The translations under genes and the position numbers were made by a program. 64,000 nt of DNA from Melioribacteraceae bacterium (GTDB taxonomy: Bacteria; Bacteroidota; Ignavibacteria; Ignavibacteriales; Melioribacteraceae). The notes beneath the pieces are model-generated. The model was not told where the DNA came from. It worked only from the letters and a program-made list of their open reading frames with translations, and ran no database searches. Location of the stretch: positions 36,138 to 100,137 of the forward strand of contig JAIOZI010000010.1 of the NCBI GenBank assembly GCA_021740785.1, read 5' to 3'. Positions 28,158 to 37,419 of this stretch are shown here, in pieces (position 1 is the stretch's first letter; every line of letters begins with the position of its first letter).

Positions 28158-28613
28158 ATGGAAAAAATCAAAATAAAAATTAAAAGAATAGATCAAAAAT
28201 TTAACGATATTCCTTTACCTGAATATTCAACAACCGGAAGTTCGGGACTTGACTTAAGAGCATCGGTTGAAAATGAATACATAATCCCGGCACGATCCTT
28301 TGCTATGGTCCCGACCAATTTAAGTATTGAAATTCCCCTTGGATATGAAGTTCAGGTTAGACCACGCAGCGGGTTGGCAGCGAAGCACGGAATAAGTGTT
28401 TTGAATACACCCGGTACTATCGATTCCGATTACCGTGGCGAGATAAAAGTAATTCTCTTCAACTTCAGCGATAATGATTATATAATCAAGCGAGGTGAAA
28501 GAATAGCACAAATGATTCTTGCAAAAGTTTATTTAGCTGAAATAGAAGAAACGAATACACTTGAGAAAACCGGCAGAGGTGAAGGCGGATTCGGTCACAC
28601 AGGTAAAGTGTGA
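28158..28613 (+). CDS. dut: Deoxyuridine 5'-triphosphate nucleotidohydrolase (dUTPase)
   Basis: Trimeric dUTPase, hydrolysing dUTP to dUMP and pyrophosphate, which keeps uracil out of DNA and supplies dTMP synthesis. All five motifs are present: SSGLDLRA, the IPLGYEVQ strand with RPRSGLAAKHGI, TPGTIDSDYRGEI, RIAQMIL and the C-terminal Gly-rich RGEGGFGHTGK that closes over the active site. I prefer ATG 28158 (151 aa); an in-frame TTG at 28149 would add three residues. The promoter at 28104 supports a monocistronic or leading position. Confidence 0.95.
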   Translation: MEKIKIKIKRIDQKFNDIPLPEYSTTGSSGLDLRASVENEYIIPARSFAMVPTNLSIEIPLGYEVQVRPRSGLAAKHGISVLNTPGTIDSDYRGEIKVILFNFSDNDYIIKRGERIAQMILAKVYLAEIEETNTLEKTGRGEGGFGHTGKV

Positions 28614-28680
28614 AAGTGAAGAAGGGAATTGGAGAAGATGAGAAAGGGAGAAGAGATGAAAGGGAGAAATGGAGAAAGGC
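28612..28680 (+). repeat. Polypurine tract with imperfect 16-nt repeat
   Basis: Directly after the dut stop lies about 70 bases of almost pure purine on the + strand, broken by only a few T. GAAAGGGAGAA occurs twice, at 28642-28652 and 28658-28668 (period 16), with further degenerate copies such as GGAGAAGATGAGAA and GGAGAAATGGAGAAAGG. No ORF or terminator explains it. It may be a small degenerating minisatellite. Confidence 0.6.
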
Positions 28681-28977
28681 GGACTGGCTCAATATGACAA
28701 ACGCAATATTATTGTGTAAGATGAATGAAACAACTCTATAAAGACATAATAAAATATTGATGATTTTATCAGACTTATGATTTGATTACATTACAATTGA
28801 TCCGAATTATAAATCATATGAGAAGCAGTAAATCCAAATAGAGATGACATTAAAAAATGGGAGAATGTAAAATTTTATTTTATCTCCAAATCAATCTCTA
28901 CTTTTCTTTTACATTTTGATGCAGCAAAAATTTGAAACTTTCTAAACAATATGAAAACAAGGATTAATAAATAAAAG
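28614..28977. other. Intergenic region dut-dnaE (364 bp)
   Basis: The first 67 bases are the polypurine tract. The rest is AT-rich with no convincing ORF. AATGTAAAA (28864-28872) and TTTTACATT (28907-28915) form a 9-base inverted repeat with a 34-base loop containing GGAGA/TCTCC-type competing pairings, so a dnaE leader structure is possible but unproven. No strong promoter was seen; TACATTTTG near 28910 is a weak -7 candidate without a -33 partner. Confidence 0.5.
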
Positions 28978-31900
28978 ATGAGCGATTTTGTTCACTTACA
29001 TAATCATTCACATTACAGTCTGCAGGATGCAGCGGCAACAATAGACGGATTGATAGATGCGGCGGTTAAAAACAACATGCACGCATTGGCATTAACCGAT
29101 CACGGGGTGATGTACGGAGTTTCCGAGTTTCACAAGAAAGCGAAGAAAGCCGGAATCAAACCGCTTATCGGTATGGAAGCTTATATTGTAAATAAAGGAA
29201 CCCGGTTTGATAGAGGTGAAAGCAGTAATGGAAGCGGACGAAAAAAATCGAAACATTACAATCATCTAATTTTACTTGCGAAAAATAAAACGGGTTATAA
29301 AAATTTAATTAAGCTCGCCACAATAGGTCATACCGAGGGATTTTATTATAAACCTCGAATCGATTATGAAGTTCTGCGAAAGTACAGTGAAGGATTGATA
29401 TGTACATCGGCATGCCCTGCCGGACCAATTTCCGTTCATCTCATAAACGATGATTTTGAAAAAGCAAAAGAAGCGGCATTGTTGTATCATGAAATTTTCG
29501 GCGATGATTTCTATTTAGAAATTCAAGATCACAGCCTTGAAATTGAACAGCCGATATTAAAAGGAATGCCGAAGCTTTCAAAGGAACTCGGAATAAAATT
29601 AATTGCAACAAATGATATCCATTATATCGAACAGCAGCATTCTATAGCACATAATATTTTACTTCTTCTCGGTGATAAAACAGGAACTGCTGATTATCAA
29701 TCACTACGATATAAAACCGATCAAGTATATTTCAAATCAACCGAACAAATGAAACAGCTCTTCAAAAATTATGACGGCGCAATTGAGAACACTTTGGAAA
29801 TTGCGGATAAAATAGATTTGAATCTTGACTTCGAAGAATTCCATTATCCCAATTTCCCGATACCAGAAAATTCTACTGCAAAAAATCTTGATGAATATTT
29901 CGAGCAGCTTTCTCGTAAAGGACTTGAAGAACGATTCGATAAAATTGATCAAGAAATTGAAGATCGTTTCAAATATGAAATTGGTGTTATTACTTCGATG
30001 GGTTATTCGGGTTATTTTCTTATCACCCAGGATTTTATAAATGCTGCAAAGAAAAGAGGGATACCTGTCGGACCCGGACGCGGTAGCGCTGCCGGAAGTT
30101 TAGTAGCCTATGCACTCGGAATTACAAATGTAAATCCACTCGATTATGATTTACTCTTTGAAAGGTTTTTGAACCCGGCAAGAAAATCAATGCCTGATAT
30201 TGACGTTGATTTTGCCGATGATCAGCGCGGTGATATAATTGAATACGTAAAGAATAAATACGGGGAAAATTCTGTTTGTCAAATCATTACATTCAACAGG
30301 TTATCTTCTAAAGCTGTTATTCGTGATGTTGCCAGAGTATTAAAAATCCCGATACCGCAGGTGAATGAAATAACAAAGTGGATACCTTCAAAATTCGGCA
30401 AGGTTTTTACGATTGACGAAGCGCTTGATAAAGTTCCCGAATTAAAACCGGTTCGTGATTCAAAAGATCCTGTCATTCAAGAATTAATTCAGTACTCACG
30501 AATACTTGAGGGAATGAACCGGAATGCATCCAAACATGCTGCCGGAGTTGTAATTGCTCCAGGCGAAGTTAGTGATTATGTTCCCCTGGCAAGAGCCGGA
30601 AGCGATGCCGATATTGTAACTCAATTCAATATGAAAGAACTCGATAATGCAGGTCTGCTTAAAATGGATTTTCTCGGGCTGCGTACTCTCACAATTATTC
30701 GCGACACTCTTTCTCTTGTTGAAAAAAATTATAATAAGAAATTAGATATTGATGATATCCCGCTCGACGATGAGAAAACTTATAAGTTATTCAGTAAAGG
30801 TCAAACAACGGCTGTGTTCCAGTTTGAGTCGGGAGCGATGCGTGAGTATCTTAAAAAGTTAAGACCGACAAGCATAAAAGATCTTGCTGCAATGAATGCA
30901 TTGTACCGCCCCGGTCCCATGGATTTTATAGATGATTTCATTGACCGCCGGCACGGAAGAAAAAAGATTGAATATTTACATCCAGTGCTTGAGAATATAC
31001 TCAAAGAGACATACGGAATAATTGTTTATCAAGAGCAGGTAATTCAGATTGCCAACAAGGTTGCCGGTATGTCGCTTGCCGAAGCTGATTTGCTTAGAAG
31101 AGCAATGGGTAAAAAAGATCTCGCCGCAATGAAGGAACAGAAGAAAAAATTTATTGAAGGCGCGGTAAAGAATAAAATTAGTAAAAAGATTGCTGAAGAA
31201 ATATTTGCTAATATTGATAAGTTTGCTAACTACGGGTTTAATAAAAGTCATGCAGTTGCTTACAGTGTTGTTGCATACCAAACCGCATATTTGAAAGCTC
31301 ATTATCTTGCAGAGTTTTTAGCCGCCAACCTTACGAATGAATTCGGTAACGCAGATAAGGTAACAGTGCTGCTTGATGACTGTAGAAAACTGAAGGTGAA
31401 AGTTTTATCACCGCATGTGAATAAGCCCTCCGTAACATTTAATGTTGAGAACGGAAATATTATCTTCGGAATGTCTGCGATAAAAAATGTAGGGAAGAAT
31501 GCCGTACTCGAAATGATGCGGGCAAGAGAGGAACTGGGAAGGGAATTCAAAAGCATTTTTGATTTTGCATGTAATGTTGATACACGTATAGTAAATAAAC
31601 GTGCATTTGAGGGATTAGTATTAGCCGGTGCGTTTGATAATTTGGGATTATACCGTTCGCAGAATTTTAGTCTTATCGAGGAAGCTCTTGAGTATGCACA
31701 TAAATATCAGTCCGCAAAACAATCGCAGACTAATTCTCTTTTCGGTGAATCCGAGGATATTAAAATTCCAGTCCCCGATCCTAAAGATGTTGAACCCTGG
31801 GATACGAAGGAGAAGCTTGCAAGAGAGAGAGAAGTTCTCGGCTTCTATCTTTCGGATCACCCGCTTCGTAAATACGAATCAATTTATAAATCATTTGCAA

Positions 31901-32427
31901 CTGTAAATCTCGGCGTGCCTGAGACATTTGAAAATAAAGAGCAGGTAAGAGCCTGCGGTGTTGTTACGGAAATACGGACAAAAATTGACAGATCAAATAA
32001 TACGATGGCATTTTTTAAACTGGATGATTTAAGCGGATCATGTGAATGTTTAATGTTCGCAAAAATTTATTCGGAGTTTGGTAAGCATCTCTATAAGGAA
32101 GCGACCGTACTTGTTAACGGCAGATTGGAAAGCAGCGGCGATGCGATAAAGCTGCATGCTGAAGAGGTGATTCCCCTTGATGAAGTACACGAAAAATTAA
32201 CTAAAGAGTTGTATATTGTTTTGGATATAGAAACGCACACGCCCGAACATATAAAAGAGATAAAAAAAATATTGGAAAGTAATTCCGGTAAGTCAACAAC
32301 TTACTTATGTGTAAGAGGAAACGGAACGAGTCGTGATTTCTATATCGAATATAAATCAAAGGTAACGCAGAAATTAATTGATGAATTAACAGAACTTCTT
32401 GGCGAAGATAGTGTTAACTTCGGGTAA
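28978..32427 (+). CDS. dnaE: DNA polymerase III subunit alpha
   Basis: Replicative polymerase catalytic subunit (C-family), 1149 aa. The N-terminal PHP domain starts HLHNHSHYSLQDAA with further metal-ligand motifs (TDHG, IGMEAYI, NDIHYI). The palm has GPGRGSAAGSLVAYALGI and PDIDVDFADDQR with catalytic aspartates; YRPGPMDFIDDFI and FNKSHAVAYSVVAYQTAYLKAHY belong to the fingers/thumb region. A helix-hairpin-helix follows, then an OB-fold (about 985-1060: RACGVVTEIRTKIDRSNNTM). It is the DnaE1 type, not PolC. The start ATG 28978 is preceded by an AAGGATTAATAAATAAAAG leader. Confidence 0.97.
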   Translation: MSDFVHLHNHSHYSLQDAAATIDGLIDAAVKNNMHALALTDHGVMYGVSEFHKKAKKAGIKPLIGMEAYIVNKGTRFDRGESSNGSGRKKSKHYNHLILLAKNKTGYKNLIKLATIGHTEGFYYKPRIDYEVLRKYSEGLICTSACPAGPISVHLINDDFEKAKEAALLYHEIFGDDFYLEIQDHSLEIEQPILKGMPKLSKELGIKLIATNDIHYIEQQHSIAHNILLLLGDKTGTADYQSLRYKTDQVYFKSTEQMKQLFKNYDGAIENTLEIADKIDLNLDFEEFHYPNFPIPENSTAKNLDEYFEQLSRKGLEERFDKIDQEIEDRFKYEIGVITSMGYSGYFLITQDFINAAKKRGIPVGPGRGSAAGSLVAYALGITNVNPLDYDLLFERFLNPARKSMPDIDVDFADDQRGDIIEYVKNKYGENSVCQIITFNRLSSKAVIRDVARVLKIPIPQVNEITKWIPSKFGKVFTIDEALDKVPELKPVRDSKDPVIQELIQYSRILEGMNRNASKHAAGVVIAPGEVSDYVPLARAGSDADIVTQFNMKELDNAGLLKMDFLGLRTLTIIRDTLSLVEKNYNKKLDIDDIPLDDEKTYKLFSKGQTTAVFQFESGAMREYLKKLRPTSIKDLAAMNALYRPGPMDFIDDFIDRRHGRKKIEYLHPVLENILKETYGIIVYQEQVIQIANKVAGMSLAEADLLRRAMGKKDLAAMKEQKKKFIEGAVKNKISKKIAEEIFANIDKFANYGFNKSHAVAYSVVAYQTAYLKAHYLAEFLAANLTNEFGNADKVTVLLDDCRKLKVKVLSPHVNKPSVTFNVENGNIIFGMSAIKNVGKNAVLEMMRAREELGREFKSIFDFACNVDTRIVNKRAFEGLVLAGAFDNLGLYRSQNFSLIEEALEYAHKYQSAKQSQTNSLFGESEDIKIPVPDPKDVEPWDTKEKLAREREVLGFYLSDHPLRKYESIYKSFATVNLGVPETFENKEQVRACGVVTEIRTKIDRSNNTMAFFKLDDLSGSCECLMFAKIYSEFGKHLYKEATVLVNGRLESSGDAIKLHAEEVIPLDEVHEKLTKELYIVLDIETHTPEHIKEIKKILESNSGKSTTYLCVRGNGTSRDFYIEYKSKVTQKLIDELTELLGEDSVNFG

Positions 32428-32499
32428 TTGTTAGATTGCTTTACGGAAAGAGAATTACTAAATTTGAAAAATTTTTACGGAACAATTGGAAGGAAATCA

Positions 32500-33324
32500 A
32501 TGCAAAATAAATGGGCTTTAATATTAGGCGCTTCGAGCGGGTTCGGCGGAGCTTCTGCTGTGGCTCTGGCAAAAGCCGGTTATCATATTATCGGGATACA
32601 TTTAGACCGGCAGGTTACAATGCCGAATGTGAATCAGATAATAAAAAAAATTGAGAAGACCGGGCACAAAGCAGTCTTCTTTAATATTAACGCTGCCGAT
32701 CAGATAAAGCGCAACGATATACTTGATGAATTAAAGGAGAGGTTCTCAACAAAAGAACATCCGCATATAAATGTAGTTATTCACTCACTTGCATTCGGAA
32801 CACTTAAACCGTATATAACAAAAGATCCCAATGATAGAATTTCTCAACCGCAGATGGCAATGACCCTGGATGTAATGGCGCATTCACTCGTTTACTGGGT
32901 TCAAGGTTTGGTGCAGAGAGATCTTTTAGCTAAGGGCGGAAGAATATTCGGATTAACAAGCGCCGGTTCGCATACTGTAATTCCAAACTACGGAGCGGTA
33001 TCTGCCGCAAAAGCTTCTTTGGAATCTCACATACGTCAACTTGCTGTTGAATTAGGATCGATGAAGGTTACCGCAAATGCAATTATGGCAGGAGTAACAG
33101 ATACACCGGCGTTGAAGAAAATCCCGGGGTCGGATAAAATGCTTGAAGCTGCAAAGACAAAAAATCCGGGTGGAAGATTAACAACACCCGAAGATGTTGC
33201 CGAAGCGATTGTGCTTCTCTGTGATGAAAGAGCGCAGTGGATTTCAGGAAACGTGATAGCTGTTGACGGTGGTGAATACTCAGTAAATTATATAGGCGAT
33301 AAAGTTTGTAAACCAATCAAATAA
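32500..33324 (+). CDS. SDR reductase, FabI/FabL-like enoyl-ACP reductase
   Basis: 274 aa from ATG 32500, preceded by AAGGA. The frame is open back to 32428 just after dnaE, but that extension (24 residues) has no family similarity and I exclude it. The NAD(P) motif is GASSGFGGASAVALA. The catalytic pair is spaced Tyr-x6-Lys (YGAVSAAK), as in enoyl-ACP reductases FabI/FabL and unlike the Tyr-x3-Lys of ordinary SDRs. It ends with WISGNVIAVDGGEYSVN. Likely reduces trans-2-enoyl-ACP in fatty acid synthesis; a different enoyl substrate remains possible. An acyl-CoA dehydrogenase gene follows after 20 nt. Confidence 0.82.
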   Translation: MQNKWALILGASSGFGGASAVALAKAGYHIIGIHLDRQVTMPNVNQIIKKIEKTGHKAVFFNINAADQIKRNDILDELKERFSTKEHPHINVVIHSLAFGTLKPYITKDPNDRISQPQMAMTLDVMAHSLVYWVQGLVQRDLLAKGGRIFGLTSAGSHTVIPNYGAVSAAKASLESHIRQLAVELGSMKVTANAIMAGVTDTPALKKIPGSDKMLEAAKTKNPGGRLTTPEDVAEAIVLLCDERAQWISGNVIAVDGGEYSVNYIGDKVCKPIK

Positions 33325-33344
33325 TAAATTCCAGGGAAAGGATA

Positions 33345-34487
33345 ATGTTCGAATTTAAATTCACTGAAGAACAGCTGATGCTGAGAGACATGGTTAGGGA
33401 TTTCACAGAGAATGAAATTAAACCGATTGCACATAAAATTGATGAAGAAGAAAAAATTCCGGAAGAGTTAATAAAGAAATTAGGGGAACTTGGAATTCTT
33501 GGAGTTGCATTCCCTGAGGAATACGGCGGCGGCGGTTTTGGTGAAGTCGGATATTGTTTAACCCAGGAACAGATAGCGCGCGGATGTATGTCGACAGCAA
33601 CATTTATCGGCGCACATCAATCAATTGGATCCAACGCAATTTATCTGGGCGGCAGCGAGGAGCAGAAACAAAAGTATTTGGTTCCGCTGGCAACCGGTGA
33701 AAAAATTGCAGCTTACTGTTTAACAGAAGCACAAGCAGGTTCCGATGCATTTAATCTTAGAACCAGGGCTGAGCTCGAAGGAGATGAATGGGTAATCAAC
33801 GGAGAAAAATTATGGATTACCAACGGCGGCATTGCTGATACATTATCAGTGTTTGCAAGAACCAGCAAAGGCATAAGCTCTTTTATAGTTGAGACGGAGA
33901 GGGAAGGATTTCACGCAGGTCCGCCTGAAAAGAAAATGGGAATAAAAGGGAGTACGACAAATCCCATTACTTTCGATAACGTCCGGATTCCCAAAGAAAA
34001 TATTATGGGAGTCGATGGTAGAGGATTTCTTCTTGCAATGAAAGTTCTGGATGCCGGCAGACTCGGTCTCGGCGCCGCATGTTTAGGAGCTGCAAAAGAA
34101 TTACTGCAAATGTCAATCATGTATTCCAAAGAAAGAAAGCAGTTTGATCAGAGCATAAGTAAATTTCAAGCTGTACAGATGATGCTTGCTGAGATGGAGA
34201 TAATGGTTTATACTATGGAATCTATTGTGTACAGAACGGCGGTTGATTTCGATCTTAAAAAAGATATTTCGAAACAAGCTGCCATCGTAAAATATTACTG
34301 CTCCGAGTCTCTTGATAAAATTGCGGACTTCGCTGTTCAAGTACATGGCGGAATGGGCTATTCAAAAGAATTACCTATTGAAAGATATTACAGAGATTCT
34401 CGAATAAACAAAATTTTTGAAGGGACCAATGAAATTCAAAAAATGATTATTGCCCGCGATCTATTGAAAAAAAGTAAAATTAAGTAA
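33345..34487 (+). CDS. Acyl-CoA dehydrogenase
   Basis: 380-aa flavoprotein of the short/medium-chain acyl-CoA dehydrogenase family. It has the N-terminal helical domain (FTEEQLMLRDMVRDFTENEI), the FAD/substrate beta domain with CLTEAQAGSDAFNLRT and ITNGGIADT, and the C-terminal domain with RKQFDQSISKFQAVQ, QVHGGMGYSKELPIER and FEGTNEIQKMIIARDLL, where the Glu of EGTNE is the usual catalytic base. Expected in beta-oxidation or branched-chain catabolism with an ETF acceptor; no etf genes are in the window. Its neighbours are an enoyl reductase and thioredoxin. Confidence 0.93.
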   Translation: MFEFKFTEEQLMLRDMVRDFTENEIKPIAHKIDEEEKIPEELIKKLGELGILGVAFPEEYGGGGFGEVGYCLTQEQIARGCMSTATFIGAHQSIGSNAIYLGGSEEQKQKYLVPLATGEKIAAYCLTEAQAGSDAFNLRTRAELEGDEWVINGEKLWITNGGIADTLSVFARTSKGISSFIVETEREGFHAGPPEKKMGIKGSTTNPITFDNVRIPKENIMGVDGRGFLLAMKVLDAGRLGLGAACLGAAKELLQMSIMYSKERKQFDQSISKFQAVQMMLAEMEIMVYTMESIVYRTAVDFDLKKDISKQAAIVKYYCSESLDKIADFAVQVHGGMGYSKELPIERYYRDSRINKIFEGTNEIQKMIIARDLLKKSKIK

Positions 34488-34520
34488 AACAAGAAATTAA
34501 TTTTAGGAGATGAGATTAAT

Positions 34521-34841
34521 ATGGAACCAATTACATTTACCGATGACAATTTTCAAAATGAAGTGATTGAATCTGAATTACCTGTTATTGTTGACCTTTG
34601 GGCAACATGGTGCGGACCGTGCAGAATGATTGCTCCGATAATTGAAGAACTCGCTGAAGAGTATGAGGGTAAGGTAAAAGTAGGCAAACTTGATGTTGAT
34701 AATAATCAGCAGACCGCTATTAAATATGGTGTTAGAAGCATTCCGACTGTTTTATTCTTTAAGGGAGGAGAGGTTGCCGATACAGTAATCGGTGCAGTTC
34801 CGAAATCAGTTTTCGTTGAGAAAATTAACGGTGTTGCTTAA
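34521..34841 (+). CDS. trxA: Thioredoxin
   Basis: 106-aa cytoplasmic thioredoxin with the redox motif WATWCGPC (Cys31 and Cys34). Asp25 lies in the buried VDLWA strand, and the cis-proline is in SIPTVLFFKGG. It reduces protein disulfides using thioredoxin reductase. The length is standard, and there is no signal peptide. A GGAG at 34506 precedes the ATG. It ends the housekeeping block before the 306-bp promoter region of the secreted-protein cassette. Confidence 0.95.
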   Translation: MEPITFTDDNFQNEVIESELPVIVDLWATWCGPCRMIAPIIEELAEEYEGKVKVGKLDVDNNQQTAIKYGVRSIPTVLFFKGGEVADTVIGAVPKSVFVEKINGVA

Positions 34842-34905
34842 ATTAGGTGCTTTATAGTATAAAATTCTAGATAGTGCAAATAAAAATGCAGTACTAACTT
34901 AGACC

Positions 34906-34936
34906 TTGACAAATACCAAATGAAGTAGTAATTTTT
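34906..34936 (+). promoter_or_regulatory. Upstream promoter P1 of the T9SS cargo gene
   Basis: TTGACA at 34906-34911, a 17-base spacer, then TAATTTTTT starting at 34929. In Bacteroidota terms this is TTG-N20-TAnnTTT. It shares layout with the second site 92 bases downstream. Confidence 0.5.
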
Positions 34937-34997
34937 TTTTAGATTATCAAACAATGTTATTAATAAGTAATTCTGACAATATTTTACATTATTGGTG

Positions 34998-35027
34998 TTG
35001 ACATAATACATCTATTATATTATTTTG
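34998..35027 (+). promoter_or_regulatory. Downstream promoter P2 of the T9SS cargo gene
   Basis: TTGACA at 34998-35003, a 17-base spacer, then TATTTTG at 35021-35027. Predicted start near 35034, giving a leader of about 115 nt. The perfect TTGACA and strong ribosome-binding site fit high expression of the following secreted protein. Confidence 0.55.
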
Positions 35028-35147
35028 AGTCGTTCATTAAACTTATGTTAAAAAAATCTAATACATACGATAAGACGTACCAGCAAAAAAGAAGTTCCGA
35101 AAGGGCGAAGACAACAATTCTTTTCACCAACAAATTAAGGAGTAGTT

Positions 35148-37361
35148 ATGTTTAAAAAACTTTTACTTTTGTTACTCGTTGCAGCTTTCATACCTATGTT
35201 AGCTCAACAGAGAGCTATCATTGATAATTATGGCAATATTACTTTTGTCAAAGGATCTATGAACGATGCTCTGAGTACAGCAAAAATGAAACTTCCAAGT
35301 CGTGCGCAATCATCCGACTTGAATTTTGCAGCAAAAGGAACAATCGACACATTGGGTTACGATGATTATTACGTAACTCCGGGTGTTAACTTTGGTATGG
35401 CAGCTAATGATTACCTGTACCAATATTTTGAAGCTTCGACTGAAATGTCATTATTGGCAGTCGGATTTCTACCATTGGAATGGAACGGTAGCTTCGGCAA
35501 TGGAAACGCTACAGCTGAAGTTAAATTAGTAAATTCCAACTGGACAACTCAACAATGGAGAGATGCCGGTACTGTTTTACTAGGATATTATCCTGCAGCA
35601 GGCAATCAACCTACTGAAACAACCGCTTTCGCAAGCGATCCTTTAGCTTCCGGCGAATGGGTTGATTTGACTGAAGGTGAATTAAGTGAACCATTCGGCG
35701 ATGACCTATGGTCGGCAGACGGTATTGGCGCTACACTTGCTCTTACAGATGAAGTCTGGGCATGGCAGGATTTAACTGTTCTTTTCACTCCTGAAGTTGT
35801 AGGCGGCGATGTATTCGGCGTTTCAGTTAAAAACGTATCAGGTTATGATCCTGAAACTTACGGAACATCAAACTGGAGCGCTTTCTCAGACGAAGAAGCT
35901 CCTGAAGTTGGCGCTAAATTCTATGGCGGCGGCAGATTAAGTGATGATGACTACGGCTGGTGGGTAAGAGGTGGTTATACATGGGATTTCTTAGTTGTTG
36001 TTGATATTACCGGCGACCCTCCTCCTACTATTGAGAACGTTACAAATTTATCAGGAACAACTCTTGAAACCTCAGACAGAGAAGTAAGTGCAACTATTAC
36101 CGATATCAACCCTAGCGGCGGTGATGCCGGTGTTGCTGCTGCATCTTTATTCTATACAGTTGACGACGGCGCAACATGGACAGAAGTTGCAATGACTAAC
36201 ACAGGCGATGTTTATTCAGCAATTATCCCAGGTCAAGCACCTGGAACAACAGTATCATATTATGTTTGGGCTGAGGACGTTAATGGTAATACAAGTAGAT
36301 GGGTCGAATATACTTATTTCATTTTCTTGCCCGAATCAGATAACCTGTTAGTATTCAATGGTCTCACCTATGATGGTGGCTATCCAACTGCTTATTATTT
36401 CGGTAAAGATGATTTCACAGATTATGTCCCTGCTGCATGGGATCATGATGTTTGGGCTTTAGGCGCGGTTACTGCTGGATTATTAGATAATTACAAAAAC
36501 GTTTTTGAGATTACCACATCAGGACCTGACAATATTAATAGTGAAGTAGTCAGAGCTTGGTTAGAAGCTGACGGCACTAGAAACTATGCTGTAGCCGGCG
36601 ACGAGTGGTTAGGTTCACAAACCGGTTGGTCTGATTCTAATTATGTTGAAGGCGATTTCCAATATGATATCTTAGGTATTGAGGCAGATTATAATGATAT
36701 AGTTGCATCATCAGCAGACTCCTCATATGTAATGCCGGTTGAAGGTTCATTGTTAGGCGGTGAATTATTCACTCTTCAAGGAAACATTGAAGGCGCTGAT
36801 TCAATGCTATACCATCCTAACTTTGAAATCGAAGTTACCAACTGGTTAGACGGTGCTGATTTCTTAGGGGATGTATTCATGAAAGCTATATTTGACGGAA
36901 CGGAGTATGATATTGCAGCATCTAGAGTATTGGATGCAGGCAACAAAATTGCATTCTTCGGCTATGATCCATTGTCATTAAATTCAACTCCTACATACTA
37001 CTGGTTTGGTTTCAGTGCAAGCGCTCCACAAGTTAAAACTCTTGAATGGTGGGGAATTGATGTTGTTACAACAGTGAAGAAAAACGAAGCTGTTCCAACT
37101 GATTTTAAACTTTCACAGAACTATCCAAACCCATTCAACCCATCTACTAAGATTGAATTTGCTGTCCCTTCACGAAAAGACGTATCATTGGTAGTTTACG
37201 ATGTATTAGGTCGTGAAGTAATGACATTGGTTAATGGTGTTGTGGAAGCCGGAACATACGAAGTTTCATTTAATGCTTCTAATTTAGCATCTGGTGTTTA
37301 TGTTTATACACTTAAAACTGGCGATTTCGTAAGCACAAAGAAGATGATGTTGTTGAAATAA
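35148..37361 (+). CDS. Secreted protein with T9SS type A sorting domain
   Basis: 737 aa. Signal peptide MFKKLLLLLLVAAFIPMLAQQ. The body is rich in acidic and aromatic residues. Residues of about 290-395 look like an Ig/fibronectin-type module (ITDINPSGGDAGVAAASLFYTVDDGATWTEV, then TVSYYVWAEDVNGN). The C-terminal 85 residues are a typical T9SS sorting domain: FKLSQNYPNPFNPSTKIEFAVP, VVYDVLGREVMTLVNG, and ASGVYVYTLKTG...KKMMLLK. It should be exported by T9SS and released or fixed at the surface. No catalytic motif was recognised, so the biological role is unknown. Two promoters precede it. Confidence 0.88.
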   Translation: MFKKLLLLLLVAAFIPMLAQQRAIIDNYGNITFVKGSMNDALSTAKMKLPSRAQSSDLNFAAKGTIDTLGYDDYYVTPGVNFGMAANDYLYQYFEASTEMSLLAVGFLPLEWNGSFGNGNATAEVKLVNSNWTTQQWRDAGTVLLGYYPAAGNQPTETTAFASDPLASGEWVDLTEGELSEPFGDDLWSADGIGATLALTDEVWAWQDLTVLFTPEVVGGDVFGVSVKNVSGYDPETYGTSNWSAFSDEEAPEVGAKFYGGGRLSDDDYGWWVRGGYTWDFLVVVDITGDPPPTIENVTNLSGTTLETSDREVSATITDINPSGGDAGVAAASLFYTVDDGATWTEVAMTNTGDVYSAIIPGQAPGTTVSYYVWAEDVNGNTSRWVEYTYFIFLPESDNLLVFNGLTYDGGYPTAYYFGKDDFTDYVPAAWDHDVWALGAVTAGLLDNYKNVFEITTSGPDNINSEVVRAWLEADGTRNYAVAGDEWLGSQTGWSDSNYVEGDFQYDILGIEADYNDIVASSADSSYVMPVEGSLLGGELFTLQGNIEGADSMLYHPNFEIEVTNWLDGADFLGDVFMKAIFDGTEYDIAASRVLDAGNKIAFFGYDPLSLNSTPTYYWFGFSASAPQVKTLEWWGIDVVTTVKKNEAVPTDFKLSQNYPNPFNPSTKIEFAVPSRKDVSLVVYDVLGREVMTLVNGVVEAGTYEVSFNASNLASGVYVYTLKTGDFVSTKKMMLLK

Positions 37362-37391
37362 TATAACATCACTTCAGATATATGTTTAATT

Positions 37392-37419
37392 GAGGATTGC
37401 CCGTTTTCGGGCAATCCTC
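37392..37419 (+). terminator. Perfect 12-bp hairpin after the T9SS cargo gene
   Basis: GAGGATTGCCCG (37392-37403), loop TTTT, and CGGGCAATCCTC (37408-37419). It lies 31 bases after the stop. The 3' tail CTAATTTAATT is T-rich but not a continuous U run, so it may be a terminator, a transcript-stabilising 3' end, or both. Confidence 0.65.

Larger units (their letters stand above)
34842..35147. other. Intergenic promoter region trxA-T9SS cargo gene (306 bp)
   Basis: AT-rich gap holding two promoter-like sites in the same direction (34906-34936 and 34998-35027), a leader of about 115 nt, and AAGGAG at 35137-35142 before the ATG at 35148. A 36-codon frame (ATG 35045 to stop 35155) overlaps the next start but has no ribosome-binding site, so I do not call it. 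No terminator for trxA was recognised. Confidence 0.6.

Noticed and set aside
28864..28915. 9-base inverted repeat AATGTAAAA/TTTTACATT before dnaE as a riboswitch or operator
   Set aside because: The loop of 34 bases is long, the arms are AT-rich, and no known riboswitch core is visible.
32428..32499. 24-residue N-terminal extension of the FabI-like gene, starting right after dnaE
   Set aside because: The extension has no SDR similarity, and ATG 32500 has AAGGA at proper distance and starts directly before the Rossmann strand.
35045..35155. 36-codon open frame in the leader of the T9SS cargo gene, overlapping its start
   Set aside because: It has no Shine-Dalgarno, its composition (Lys/Ser/Thr mix) shows no domain, and the overlap with the real start is short. 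It could be chance in an AT-rich leader.
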